From Bifidobacterium bombi DSM 19703 (GTDB lineage Bacteria; Actinomycetota; Actinomycetes; Actinomycetales; Bifidobacteriaceae), in the NCBI RefSeq assembly GCF_000737845.1, contig NZ_ATLK01000001.1, positions 248,001-312,000 of the forward strand: a stretch of DNA of 64,000 bases. Direction: 5' to 3'. How positions within the stretch are numbered: position 1 is the first letter of the stretch; each line of letters starts with the position of its first letter. Shown one piece after another: positions 47,260-56,765 of this stretch. Under the pieces are notes generated by a model, which ran no database searches, was not told the origin of the DNA, and worked only from the letters and a program-made list of their open reading frames with translations. The position numbers were made by a program, and so were the translations under genes.

Positions 47260-48336
47260 ATGGTGAGGCATGGAGCGCTTGAGATCGGTGAAAAGGTGCA
47301 ATTCACGGACCGAAAGGGCAATAAGATAACCTCACAATTGAAACGTGGAGGAACCACCCAGACATCGCACGGCATCATCCTGCATGACGAAGTGATCGGC
47401 ATGACCGAAGGGGTTGTCGTCACCACTGTCCGTTCCAAGCGGGAGAACCTTTCCGAGCGTGATCGGTCCAAGCCTTGGAAGGCCACCAAGGCCATTGGCG
47501 GCTGGGATTTCGTGGTGATGCGTCCCCGTCTCGCGGATTATGTGCTCTCCATGCCTCGTGGGGCGCAGATCATGTATCCCAAGGACATCGCACAAGTGAT
47601 CCAGCTCGGTGACATCCGCAGTGACATGCGCGTGCTGGAATCGGGCGCGGGTTCGGGTGCGATGAGCATAAACCTGCTCGACGCCGTGGGGGAACGTGGC
47701 TGCCTCACCACCATAGAGTTGCGTCCGGAATTCGCCAAGGTGGCACGGGCTAATGCCATCCTGTATTTCGGAGATCAGCCGCATTGGTGGGATCTACGTA
47801 CCGGTGACTTCGATGCCGTCGCCGCGACGTTGCGCGAGCATTGGTTCGATCGCATCGTGCTTGATATGCTCGACCCCTGGAATCGACTCGAACAGGCTTG
47901 GCGTGTCATCGCACCGGGCGGTATCCTTACCGCCTATGTCACGACGACGACTCAGGTGTCACGCTTGTGCGAGGCGTTGCGCGCCGCAGGGTCTTGGAGC
48001 GAACCTGACGTGCAGGAGACTTTCGAGCGCAAATGGAAGGCGCAGGGGCTGGCGGTGAGACCGGATCATGAGATGATAGGCCATACCGGATTTCTTGTGG
48101 TTTCGCGTGCCATGGCCGAAGGTTTCGAAGCGTTGCGGCGGCGGGACCGCGCCACGAAGGACACCCGGACGGATGTTGATTCGATGAGCGAGGACGAACG
48201 TGCACAGCGTCTGGAGGACCTTGAACTGCGCGATATTTCGGATAGAAAGCTGAGGCACGTGCTGCGTGATCTTGGTGAGCAGGTCGGTGTCCTAGGCGTG
48301 GCAGAGGGTCGTGCAACGACGGAACGCTCTTCATGA
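47260..48336 (+). CDS. trmI: tRNA (adenine-58-N1)-methyltransferase
   Basis: A 358-residue SAM-dependent methyltransferase that makes m1A58 in the T-loop of tRNA. The N-terminal small beta domain leads to 'GGWDFVVMRPRLADYVLSMP' and 'YPKDIAQVIQLGDIRSDMRV'. The SAM-binding loop 'LESGAGSGAMSINLL' and 'DRIVLDMLDPWNRLEQAWRV' follow. The C-terminal tail is charged and longer than in the archetypal enzyme. ATG 47260 is preceded by ACGGAGAAGC. In actinobacteria this gene often lies near the proteasome-associated genes, which are not seen here. Confidence 0.9.
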   Translation: MVRHGALEIGEKVQFTDRKGNKITSQLKRGGTTQTSHGIILHDEVIGMTEGVVVTTVRSKRENLSERDRSKPWKATKAIGGWDFVVMRPRLADYVLSMPRGAQIMYPKDIAQVIQLGDIRSDMRVLESGAGSGAMSINLLDAVGERGCLTTIELRPEFAKVARANAILYFGDQPHWWDLRTGDFDAVAATLREHWFDRIVLDMLDPWNRLEQAWRVIAPGGILTAYVTTTTQVSRLCEALRAAGSWSEPDVQETFERKWKAQGLAVRPDHEMIGHTGFLVVSRAMAEGFEALRRRDRATKDTRTDVDSMSEDERAQRLEDLELRDISDRKLRHVLRDLGEQVGVLGVAEGRATTERSS

Positions 48337-48375
48337 CCTTCCCTTATAACATGAATTTATAACGACACCTCAGCT

Positions 48376-48412
48376 GAGCCAATGCCTCATTGGCGCTCGT
48401 ATTTGGTATTCT
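48376..48412 (+). promoter_or_regulatory. metE promoter region with inverted repeat
   Basis: An extended -10 element, TGGTATTCT (48404-48412), lies about 33 bases before metE. Just upstream, GAGCCAATG (48376-48384) and CATTGG (48388-48393) plus CTC form an inverted repeat that would cover the -35 region. This suits a regulator site, but the hairpin could also weakly terminate trmI. Confidence 0.4.
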
Positions 48413-48445
48413 CAGAGCAGTGATCGGTCGGATTTTGGAGGATTC

Positions 48446-50782
48446 ATGCCCACGTTAACATCAGTATCAGGTTTCCCTCGCATTGGCAGGGACCGGGAGC
48501 TCAAGAAGTCCATTGAAGCCTACTGGAAAGGCAAAACCGGTTTGGCTGAAGTGCGCGCCGTAGGTAAGGCCTTGCGCGCCGAGCATTGGAGGATTCAAAA
48601 AGACGCGGGCATCGACCTCATACCGAGCAACGACTTCAGCTACTACGACCAGATGCTCGACACGGCTATCCTGCTTGGCGCAGTGCCCCAACGTTACAAG
48701 CGGTTGGCGTTCGCTGACGACGAGGACACCCTTTTCGCCATGGGGCGCGGTTATCAGGGAGTCCAGGGTGATGTCACCGCATTGCCGATGAAGAAGTGGT
48801 TCACGACGAATTATCACTATCTGGTGCCCGAAATCTCCGCGGACACGCATATCCAGCTCAATTCGACGAAGCCTTTCGATGAGTTCAACGAGGCCAAGGC
48901 GTTGGGTATACTCACCAAACCTGTGCTTATCGGCCCCTATACTTTCCTTAAGTTGGCCCGTAATCCGCAGGCCGAGGAACTGGAGATCGACCGAGGCCTG
49001 ATCAATGAGGTGGCTTCCGTCTACGCTGAGGTATTGGGCAGATTCTCCGAGCTTGGTGCCCAGTGGGTGCAGTTCGACGAGCCTTATCTGGCCCTTGACA
49101 AAGAGGACGGAGATGTCGAGCTTTTCAAGTCTTTGTACAGCATAGTCCTGCGGGCCCGTAATCGGTACTCCGAGGGGAGTGCCGCCGTGAAGGTGCTGCT
49201 CAACACTTATTTTGGCCATGTCGCTGACATTTACGAGACGTTGAAGCTGCTTGGATTTGACGGCATCGGGATGGACTTCGTCGAGGGGCGCGATGAGAAC
49301 CTTGCTGCGCTGAAGGAGTACGGAGTCAGCGAAGATACTACGATTTTCGCCGGTGTCGTCAGCGGTCGCAACATTTGGCGCAATGATTACGCCGACAGCC
49401 TTGGCGTCATTGATGCCATACGTACCGTGACCGATCGTGTGGCAGTTGGCACGGCGTCGTCGCTTTTGCACGTGCCGTTCAGCACGCAAGGCGAAGACGG
49501 CTTGAATCCTACTGTGCTTCGTCACTTCGCCTTTGCCGTGGAGAAGCTTACCGAGGTCAAGGAGATTGCCTCTCTTGCTACCGCCACCGAGGAGGATCGC
49601 AGGGGATCGAGGGAGCTGGCGGCGAACCAGTCGCTGTTCGACGGTACTCGGGTGGTCGCCGACCGCCAGGTGACCGAGCGTCTGAACAAACTCACGGAGT
49701 CCGACTTCACCCGCAGCCCAGCCCGCGCCATCCGACGTGAGGCGCAGCACGAGGCACTTGGTCTTCCTCAACTGCCGACGACGACGATAGGTTCATTCCC
49801 GCAGACGGGTGAGGTGCGTTCCGTACGTGCAAAATTGCGTCGTGGCGAGATCTCGCAGGATGAATACGATCGTTTCATAGCCGGACAGATTGATGAGGTC
49901 ATCGAACACCAGGAACAAATCGGCTTGGATGTTCTGGTTCATGGAGAGTTCGAACGCAATGACATGGTCGAATACTTCGGACAGCATCTGAACGGTTTCC
50001 TTTTCACCCGGAACGCGTGGGTGCAGTCATACGGTACCCGTTGCGTCAAGCCCCCGATCGTGTGGGGCGACGTATCGCGCGCCGAACCCATCACCGTACG
50101 TTGGAGCAAATATGCCCAAAGCCGTACCAAGCATGTGGTCAAAGGCATGCTGACCGGTCCGGTGACCATTCTCAACTGGTCTTGGCCGCGCGAGGACGTG
50201 AGCCATGAAGTACAGACCCGTCAGCTGGCCTTGGCCATCCGTGACGAGGTGCTCGACTTGGAAGCGGCCGGCATCAAGGTCATCCAGATCGACGAGGCGG
50301 CGTTGCGCGAGAAACTTCCGTTGCGTCGCACCGACTGGCATAAGAAGTACCTCGACTGGGCGGTGCCCGCCTTCCGTCTGGTGCACTCCGGAGTCAAGCC
50401 GACTACGCAGATACACACGCACATGTGCTACTCGGAATTCAATGACATCATCAAGGACATAGATGACATGGACGCGGATGTCATATCGTTCGAGGCATCC
50501 CGGGGCGATTTGGTGGTTCTGGACGCCATTCAGGAAGCGCGATTCGAGACGGAGGTCGGTCCGGGGGTCTACGACATCCATTCTCCCCGGATTCCAGGCA
50601 CGCAGGAACTCGTCGAGCGAATCCATGCGATTTTGAGAAAGGCTGACCCAGACCGCGTGTGGATCAATCCGGATTGTGGATTGAAGACCCGAGGCAACGA
50701 TGAAACCTGGCCAAGCTTGGAGCACATGGTGGAGGCGACCAGGCAGGTGCGTGGCGAATTGTCCAGCTCGTCGCAAGTCTGA
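48446..50782 (+). CDS. metE: Cobalamin-independent methionine synthase
   Basis: A 778-residue zinc enzyme that methylates homocysteine from 5-methyltetrahydropteroyl-triglutamate. The N-terminal half opens with '[20 protein letters not shown]'. The catalytic C-terminal half has '[14 protein letters not shown]', the zinc-ligand motif '[10 protein letters not shown]' and the C-terminal '[11 protein letters not shown]' Cys. ATG 48446 is preceded by TTGGAGGATTC. metF follows after 60 bases, so the methyl donor and its user are encoded together. Confidence 0.96.
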   Translation: MPTLTSVSGFPRIGRDRELKKSIEAYWKGKTGLAEVRAVGKALRAEHWRIQKDAGIDLIPSNDFSYYDQMLDTAILLGAVPQRYKRLAFADDEDTLFAMGRGYQGVQGDVTALPMKKWFTTNYHYLVPEISADTHIQLNSTKPFDEFNEAKALGILTKPVLIGPYTFLKLARNPQAEELEIDRGLINEVASVYAEVLGRFSELGAQWVQFDEPYLALDKEDGDVELFKSLYSIVLRARNRYSEGSAAVKVLLNTYFGHVADIYETLKLLGFDGIGMDFVEGRDENLAALKEYGVSEDTTIFAGVVSGRNIWRNDYADSLGVIDAIRTVTDRVAVGTASSLLHVPFSTQGEDGLNPTVLRHFAFAVEKLTEVKEIASLATATEEDRRGSRELAANQSLFDGTRVVADRQVTERLNKLTESDFTRSPARAIRREAQHEALGLPQLPTTTIGSFPQTGEVRSVRAKLRRGEISQDEYDRFIAGQIDEVIEHQEQIGLDVLVHGEFERNDMVEYFGQHLNGFLFTRNAWVQSYGTRCVKPPIVWGDVSRAEPITVRWSKYAQSRTKHVVKGMLTGPVTILNWSWPREDVSHEVQTRQLALAIRDEVLDLEAAGIKVIQIDEAALREKLPLRRTDWHKKYLDWAVPAFRLVHSGVKPTTQIHTHMCYSEFNDIIKDIDDMDADVISFEASRGDLVVLDAIQEARFETEVGPGVYDIHSPRIPGTQELVERIHAILRKADPDRVWINPDCGLKTRGNDETWPSLEHMVEATRQVRGELSSSSQV

Positions 50783-50795
50783 GTGAAATGGAATG

Positions 50796-50826
50796 GGCCG
50801 CCTTCGAATGAAACGGGCGGCCGTTT
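50796..50826 (+). terminator. Stem-loop between metE and metF, possible partial terminator
   Basis: GGCCGCC (50796-50802) pairs with GGCGGCC (50816-50822), and GTTTGTGTT follows. The T-run is interrupted, so it may only reduce read-through from metE into metF, or mark an mRNA end. Confidence 0.45.
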
Positions 50827-50844
50827 GTGTTAAGGAAGTGTAGC

Positions 50845-51693
50845 GTGCATTCGCCGATTTTTTCGTTGGAGGTTTTCCCTCCGAACACCAGGACCTCGGT
50901 AAACACCATCTATGACACGATGGACGGTCTTAAGGAAGTGGAGCCTGATTTCGTTTCCGTCACATATGGGCATGGCGCGTTCAAGGATCGCACAAGAACC
51001 GCATGCATCGCCGCTACCATCCATAATGAGTATGGTTTCCCTGTCGTTGCGCATCTGACCGCGTTGTACAGCGATGAAGCCATAGTCGATCAGGCTTTGC
51101 AATATTTCCATGAAGCGAAGGTGGCCGGTGTTTTGGCTTTGCGGGGCGACCCCGTGGAAGGTAACGAACCTTGCGGGGTGTTTGAACATGCCAGCGATTT
51201 GGTGGCCTACATTCGCAGCAAAGAGCCGGGCATGCCGGTTTTCGGCGCCTGCTACCCCGAGGGGCATGTGGAATGCTCGTGTCTGGAGGAGGATATCGCG
51301 AACCTCAAGCGGAAGGTGGATGCCGGAGCCACCCATCTACTTTCCCAGCTGTTCTACAAGAACGACGACTTCTACCGTTTCCTTGACCTGGCGCGTGGTT
51401 CAGGGATAGAGGTTCCCATAGAGGCCGGCATTATGCCGGTGGTCAACGTGCGCAATGTGGAAACGATGAACCAGCGGAACAGCACTTCGATCGCACCGGC
51501 TTTACAACGCATGATCGACCGCTGGGGGAGCGACCCCAAGGCGTTGCGGCAGGCCGGTGTGGTGTATGCTTCGGAGCAGATCGCGGACTTGGTGGCCCAT
51601 GGCGTGGATGGAGTGCATCTGTACACCATGAACCGGCCTTCGGTGGCCCGCAGCATTTGGCAGAACGTCGAGGGTCTGTTCGGGCGCGCCTGA
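50845..51693 (+). CDS. metF: 5,10-methylenetetrahydrofolate reductase
   Basis: A 282-residue flavoprotein that makes 5-methyltetrahydrofolate, the methyl donor for MetE. The TIM-barrel opening 'IFSLEVFPPNT', 'FVSVTYGHGAFKDRTRTAC', 'VLALRGDPVEGN' and 'GATHLLSQLFYKNDDFYRFL' match the family. GTG 50845 with AAGGAAG 6 bases upstream is taken as the start. A TTG at 50827 would add six residues. It lies downstream of metE, separated by a stem-loop. Confidence 0.93.
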   Translation: MHSPIFSLEVFPPNTRTSVNTIYDTMDGLKEVEPDFVSVTYGHGAFKDRTRTACIAATIHNEYGFPVVAHLTALYSDEAIVDQALQYFHEAKVAGVLALRGDPVEGNEPCGVFEHASDLVAYIRSKEPGMPVFGACYPEGHVECSCLEEDIANLKRKVDAGATHLLSQLFYKNDDFYRFLDLARGSGIEVPIEAGIMPVVNVRNVETMNQRNSTSIAPALQRMIDRWGSDPKALRQAGVVYASEQIADLVAHGVDGVHLYTMNRPSVARSIWQNVEGLFGRA

Positions 51694-51774
51694 CCGCAAT
51701 CGTTGCTGATGCCGTGTCCTGTTCGGTCGGAACTAGGCTGGAATTGTATAACAGGCGAAGAGTACATTGGAGGC

Positions 51775-54700
51775 ATGGAAGAAAAGACGCATGCCTTGGG
51801 CAGCATGGCCCTGATACATGCCGGATTGCAGGATCTAGACGTGGCTCGGAGGTGTTTGGAATCCATTGAACGCTGCGGCGGCGTTCGTATCGAGTCGTTG
51901 TTGACGGCTCTTGAACGGGCGTGCGATCCCGACTCGGCGCTATTGGATTTTACCGACATCATACAGGAACAGACGAGTATCCGCACTCCCAAGGGGCAAT
52001 CGTCGATTGTTCCCGCCGCCCTGGAGGTGATGGACGCCCCATCAGCCCCTGATCGTGGTGACGAAGAGGGGGATGAGGGTCGTACAGGGCATCAACCGTC
52101 ACAGGCTGGAATCGTGCCTGGAGTCTTGGATGATGAGCGCGCCGTAGGCCGTGTGATTCGAGTGCTGGGTGCTTCGCAGGCCATGGGGCGGCTTATGCAG
52201 TCGCGACCGAAATTGGTGCTGGCAGCCGCATTCGACCCTTGCGGCAGCGTCGATTGGGATAGAGATGAACGTATTGGGCACATGGTGCACGCCGTAAAAG
52301 TCGCCGCTGCTGATGATGCGTCCAACGACGAAGGCATTTGCGCTGATTGTCGTGCCGATTCCTTCTTCGCCGTGCGTCCGGCCTCTGATCGGGGCGATCG
52401 ATCGCGTCCCGGCGGTGACATCGAACACCAATCTGGTGTGGGCGGTCACGGCGGGCGCATGGCCCATGCCTCGCTGAATGAGGCGGTCTGCGCGCTGCGT
52501 CGCTCGTATTACGATCAGCTTGCAGCCATCATGGCGTTCGATCTTGAGGCCGACGATCCGGTGAGCATCCAACCCGAAGTAAGCGAAAGACTGTCCGATC
52601 TGGCAGACGCCACGTTGGAAGGTGCGCTCGCCATCGCCCGTTCTCAGGTAGACGGCAGTGAGGATTGCCGTTTCACCATCATGGCCATGGGCAAACTGGG
52701 AGCCAGAGAGCTCAACTATGTTTCCGATGTCGACGTGATGTACGTGGTGGAGCCGGCTGAAACCGCCCATGATACTTCGGAGCGGAAGGATTTTGTTCGG
52801 CAGCCGTCGTCTGTTGGAACGGTCGATGCCGCGGCATTGACCCGCATCGGCACTCAACTGGCCAAGTGTGTGCAGAGCGTCTGCCAAGGGGTCATTCCCG
52901 CGGTCACCGAGCCACCTCTGTGGCAGATCGACGCCAACCTGCGTCCGGAGGGCAAAGACGGGATACTGGTACGCACGGTCGATGGTTACCGCGGATATTA
53001 TGAAAAATGGGCGAAGAACTGGGAATTCCAGGCGCTGCTCAAAGCTCGTCCAGCGGCGGGTGACAGGGAGGTCGGCGAGCATTTCCTCGCTATGAGTGAA
53101 CCGATGGTGTGGCAGGCCTCCAAGCGTGACAATTTTGTGTACGACTGTCAAAAGATGCGGGTGCGCGTCGAAGACAACATCGAGCCCTCGTTGCGGGAAA
53201 GGGAAATTAAACTGGGCAAGGGCGGTCTGCGTGACATCGAGTTCAGCGTGCAGATGCTTCAGTTGGTTCACGGCAGGACTGATAAGGCGTTACGGCGGCG
53301 TTCCACACTCGGCGCCCTTGCCGCGTTGACGGACGGTGGTTACGTCTCGCGCAGGCAATCCCAGTGGCTTGGCCAGGACTATCGGTTCGAAAGGGTCATG
53401 GAACATCGCCAGCAGATGTGGCAGCTCAAACGCACCCACCTCTTCCCTGAAGTCAGAGTCGGGCAGGAGCGAAGTTTAAGGCATCAGGCCAGTGTGAAGG
53501 AGATAACGGGCAATCGCGAGTTGCGTCGTTTGGGAAGAGCGTTCGGTTTGCTGCCCGATCGGATGCTGCTCCGCTACCAGGAGGTACGGAGGGAAGTGCA
53601 CCGGCTACATGCCGATATCTATTACCGGCCAATGCTTCCGATAAGCGCCCAACTGGATGATGATCAGGTCAATCTCGATGAAAAGGCGACCAAAGAACGT
53701 TTTGAATCCATAGGGTTTCAAGATCCTGACGCAGCTATGCGTCATGTTCGAGCATTGACGGATGGTGTTTCACGCGCGGCCAGGATCAACCGCATCCTGC
53801 TGCCTGCCGTGCTGGGATGGCTCGCCAATGGGCAGAATCCCGATATGGGGTTGCTTGGATGGCGCAAGCTAGAGGAGAATTTCGGTGACGGTAGCCCCTA
53901 TTTGGGTTTCCTGCGGGATTCACCGCAAGCCGCTGAGAGGCTCTGCCATGTACTGTCCAACTCAAGGATGTTGTCCGAGGCCTTGTGCAGATCCGTGGAG
54001 TCGATCACTTGGCTTGGTGATGACGAAAAATTGAAAGCCACCAGTCGTGAGGCCTTGGAGGTGCGTTGTGGTGCGGCCATGGAACGATATCGCGATGCCC
54101 GCCACATAGAGGATTTCGCCACTTCGATTCGTGCGGTGCGCCGACGTGAGATCGAACGCATCGGTTTGAGTTGGATGAGTGGAGTTATGGGTAGCGACGC
54201 ATGCCTTACTGCAATGACCGATGTATATGATGCGATGGTGGGGTCGGCGCTCAAATGGGCGGTGAACAAGTGGAACGCTCAATTGGGATTATCCGATTCG
54301 CCCGCTGATATCGCGGTCATCGCGATGGGCAGATACGGCGGTAGAGAAGTCAATTTCTCATCTGATGCGGATATCATCGTAATCTATCGGCCCAGGGAAG
54401 CCGATGACGTTGCATCATCGAGGATCGGCGGTGGGAGCGATGGACGCGTTATCTCCGCCTCGCGTGATGCATCGACGCCAGCTAGTGGTCGCATGTCCCA
54501 GGAGAAGGATGGCGGCGTCGGCCATGCAGGTAGGCAAGCCGTTGAACCTTCCGCCTTCGTGAATTCCGTGGTCACCGACATGCGTATGGTTCTTGAAGGT
54601 CCCATCAGCCGTGAGCGGGGCGTCGAATTGGATTTCGGATTACGGCCGGAGGGAAAGAACGGACCGATTGTCCGATCCTATGACTCATGCAAGGCGTACT

Positions 54701-55305
54701 ACACGTCCTGGTACAGCACCTGGGAACGTCAGGCGCTGCTCCGTGCAAGATTCTGCGCCGGAGACGAAGCCTTGGCTGACGATTTCCTTCACGAGCTCGC
54801 CGATCCCCTGCGATACCCGGCGCGTCCTTTGAGCGATGACGAGCTGGGGGAGATCCGCAGACTCAAGGCGCGGATGGAGGCCGAGCGTCTGCCTCGTGCA
54901 GTCAGCCGCTCCAGCCATCTCAAGCTCGGGTCCGGTGGCCTGAGCGATGTCGAGTGGACCGTGCAATTGTTGCAATTGCAGCATGCCGGAACCGACAGGC
55001 GTCTGCGCACCACCTCCACTCTCCCTGCTCTGCGCGAATTGGAGGCCAGCGCCGTCATATCGCATGATGACGCTGAAACCTTAAGCGTCGCCTGGCGCTT
55101 GTGCACGGACGCCCGCAACGGCAATTACCTTTTCAGTGGGCGTGCGGCCCAGGCGGATGTCATTCCTTCCGATTATGGCGTGTTGGGCGCGGTGGCTACG
55201 TTTCTGGGCTACGACGCGCACAGGGGGCAGTATTTCGAAAATGACCTGCGCGCCGTGATGCGACGCTGTCGTGCGGTGATGCAAAGGCTGTTTTACGGTC
55301 AATGA
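51775..55305 (+). CDS. glnE: Bifunctional glutamine synthetase adenylyltransferase/adenylyl-removing enzyme, with insertions
   Basis: A 1176-residue enzyme that adenylylates and de-adenylylates glutamine synthetase according to nitrogen status. Two nucleotidyltransferase domains are seen: 'MGKLGARELNYVSDVDVMYV' at about 303 (adenylyl-removing) and 'MGRYGGREVNFSSDADIIVI' at about 851 (adenylylating). Each is followed by its 'RPEGK' region, the GlnD-linker helices and 'LGSGGLSDVEWTVQLLQL'. Three polar insertions stand out: about residues 70-118, 172-235 and 872-928, the last within the second catalytic domain. ATG 51775 has GGAGG almost touching it, so the start is uncertain. A perfect 8-base stem-loop spans the stop. 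Confidence 0.92.
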   Translation: MEEKTHALGSMALIHAGLQDLDVARRCLESIERCGGVRIESLLTALERACDPDSALLDFTDIIQEQTSIRTPKGQSSIVPAALEVMDAPSAPDRGDEEGDEGRTGHQPSQAGIVPGVLDDERAVGRVIRVLGASQAMGRLMQSRPKLVLAAAFDPCGSVDWDRDERIGHMVHAVKVAAADDASNDEGICADCRADSFFAVRPASDRGDRSRPGGDIEHQSGVGGHGGRMAHASLNEAVCALRRSYYDQLAAIMAFDLEADDPVSIQPEVSERLSDLADATLEGALAIARSQVDGSEDCRFTIMAMGKLGARELNYVSDVDVMYVVEPAETAHDTSERKDFVRQPSSVGTVDAAALTRIGTQLAKCVQSVCQGVIPAVTEPPLWQIDANLRPEGKDGILVRTVDGYRGYYEKWAKNWEFQALLKARPAAGDREVGEHFLAMSEPMVWQASKRDNFVYDCQKMRVRVEDNIEPSLREREIKLGKGGLRDIEFSVQMLQLVHGRTDKALRRRSTLGALAALTDGGYVSRRQSQWLGQDYRFERVMEHRQQMWQLKRTHLFPEVRVGQERSLRHQASVKEITGNRELRRLGRAFGLLPDRMLLRYQEVRREVHRLHADIYYRPMLPISAQLDDDQVNLDEKATKERFESIGFQDPDAAMRHVRALTDGVSRAARINRILLPAVLGWLANGQNPDMGLLGWRKLEENFGDGSPYLGFLRDSPQAAERLCHVLSNSRMLSEALCRSVESITWLGDDEKLKATSREALEVRCGAAMERYRDARHIEDFATSIRAVRRREIERIGLSWMSGVMGSDACLTAMTDVYDAMVGSALKWAVNKWNAQLGLSDSPADIAVIAMGRYGGREVNFSSDADIIVIYRPREADDVASSRIGGGSDGRVISASRDASTPASGRMSQEKDGGVGHAGRQAVEPSAFVNSVVTDMRMVLEGPISRERGVELDFGLRPEGKNGPIVRSYDSCKAYYTSWYSTWERQALLRARFCAGDEALADDFLHELADPLRYPARPLSDDELGEIRRLKARMEAERLPRAVSRSSHLKLGSGGLSDVEWTVQLLQLQHAGTDRRLRTTSTLPALRELEASAVISHDDAETLSVAWRLCTDARNGNYLFSGRAAQADVIPSDYGVLGAVATFLGYDAHRGQYFENDLRAVMRRCRAVMQRLFYGQ

Positions 55306-55312
55306 AACAGCC
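55286..55312 (+). other. Stem-loop spanning the glnE stop codon
   Basis: GGCTGTTT (55286-55293) and AAACAGCC (55305-55312) pair perfectly over 8 bases with an 11-base loop that contains the 3' end of glnE. No T-run follows, so it is not a typical terminator. Confidence 0.4.
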
Positions 55313-55465
55313 GACGGCAGGGTCATCAGTGGTTGGATATGCTGGTTGTGTTCTCGAAGTAAGTTCTTCTCCACCCATGTGACTGCTTGAGGTATGCCTT
55401 GAGATATTGTATGGTGGCCCGATCTAGAAAGCAAAGATCCGATGCGTGGTGCTACTTCGCGGACT

Positions 55466-55833
55466 GATATGCTGAGGCTACATATCGTAAGGTGTCGGCC
55501 CCGCTGGAAAGTCTTTGCAAGATCGCGAACATCTTTCTAATCATGGTGGTTGCTCTAAGCTCCGTCGTACTGCTCCTGCGTTCGGTACGGTCCATGCGTT
55601 TCAGGCGATATGAAACCGGCGTATTACGTGCCATCGACATGAGGAAGGCGCAGGTCGCTCTCGACATGGTCATCGAAGTGATCGTCATGGTGGGTTTCTG
55701 CCTGGCGATAGGGCTTGGCGTCGGGGTCGTCGAGGCCGTCGTGACCGAGCCTGTGGCCGATTCGGTACTATCCGGGGAAGGTCTCCTCATACGAGGTCAA
55801 GGAGAAAGAGAAACAGAACAGACCAGGAGATGA
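55466..55833 (+). pseudogene. 3' remnant of an FtsX-type (Vex-like) ABC permease
   Basis: About 120 codons in one frame give the C-terminal part of an FtsX-type permease: a membrane segment ('IFLIMVVALSSVVLLLRSV'), the FtsX signature 'RFRRYETGVLRAIDMRKAQ' and a second membrane segment. The frame is cut off upstream by a stop at 55465. The remaining 300 or so residues of such a permease are absent, because glnE begins the other side. A decayed ATPase gene of the same transporter type follows. Remnant of a lost export system. Confidence 0.75.
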
Positions 55834-56037
55834 TGGCATGGTCGTCATCGGTTCGAACGGGTCAGTGCAAGCGGAACGTGCAGACACCAAAGATGGAAGT
55901 GCGCCTGAGTGCGCCCGTGGCGGGTCAGATGGCTGGGGTGTGCGGATAATCGATCTGCTGCCAAGCGTGGTGGTCTGGCTGCCATCAACCGATGGGAGCC
56001 GTGAAGAATTCTGTCGGAAAGGAACTGAGGTAATACG

Positions 56038-56690
56038 ATGGGCATTCTGGTTTAAGACAAGTTGTCATTGCGTTACGATGGCAGCGTCAATCAAGTTCTT
56101 AGGAAGGTTACGGCTTCGTTCGACAAGGGTGATCTGATTTCCATCAAGGGTCGTCCGACTCGGGCAAAACGATTTTGCTCTCCCTGGTTTCGGGGTTGGA
56201 TAAGGCCACCGATGGCCGTGTTCTGTACTGTGGCAAGGATGCCAGTCAAGTTGGATCGCGACGATTACTGTGCGCGGAATGCGGGCTTGGCGTTCCAAGG
56301 ATATAATTTGCTGAACAATATGATCACATTGGAGAACGTCATGCTTTCCACGCGGGCCGCGGGGTAAAAAGCCGCGAAAAGAGGGGTGTCTTGGCACTTC
56401 TGACTCGGCCGGAAATCGATGAGTTCGAGGCCAACCACAAGGTGCCCAGGATGTCGGGAGAGGAGTAGCGGCGCATCGATATTGCAAGAGCTCTGGCGCA
56501 TGATCCTGATGTCATTATAGCCGACGAACCCACGGGCAATCTGGATAGGGAATCCGAATGCAACATCATGTCCATTCTGCGGGGCATTGGCACATGAGCA
56601 GGGTAAGTGTGTGCTGGTCGTCACCCACTCAAGCGGGGTTGGGCGTATGGTCGATCGGTGCTGGGCTCTCCGATTCAGGAAACTGGAGCA
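56038..56690 (+). pseudogene. Decayed Vex2-like ABC transporter ATPase
   Basis: Pieces of one ATPase lie in order across frames. ATG 56038 has a good ribosome site, but the sixth codon is TAA (56053). 'LSLRYDGSVNQVLRKVTASF' follows. A one-base shift at 56149-56151 moves the Walker A 'SSDSGKTILLSLVSGLDKAT' to the next frame. A second shift near 56280 restores 'AGLAFQGYNLLNNMITLENV'. A third, near 56370, leads to 'MSGEE', a TAG (56466) and 'RRIDIARALAHDPDVIIADE' (signature to Walker B). A TGA (56595) and a last shift then give 'VLVVTHS'. At least six lesions rule out function. Confidence 0.85.
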
Positions 56691-56765
56691 AAGGAACGGA
56701 GTGTGTGGGGGGAAGGGGTGATGCGACCACGGACTTTTCCCGACATGATGTGTTGGTCCACTCGT

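Noticed and set aside
48337..48445. A methionine-type riboswitch before metE
   Set aside because: The leader is too short, and only one simple inverted repeat is present, without the conserved core of SAM or cobalamin riboswitches.
55838..56137. A 99-codon frame between the permease remnant and the ATPase remnant
   Set aside because: Its 3' half overlaps the ATPase remnant in another frame. The rest has no recognisable motif and is probably spacer of the decayed operon.
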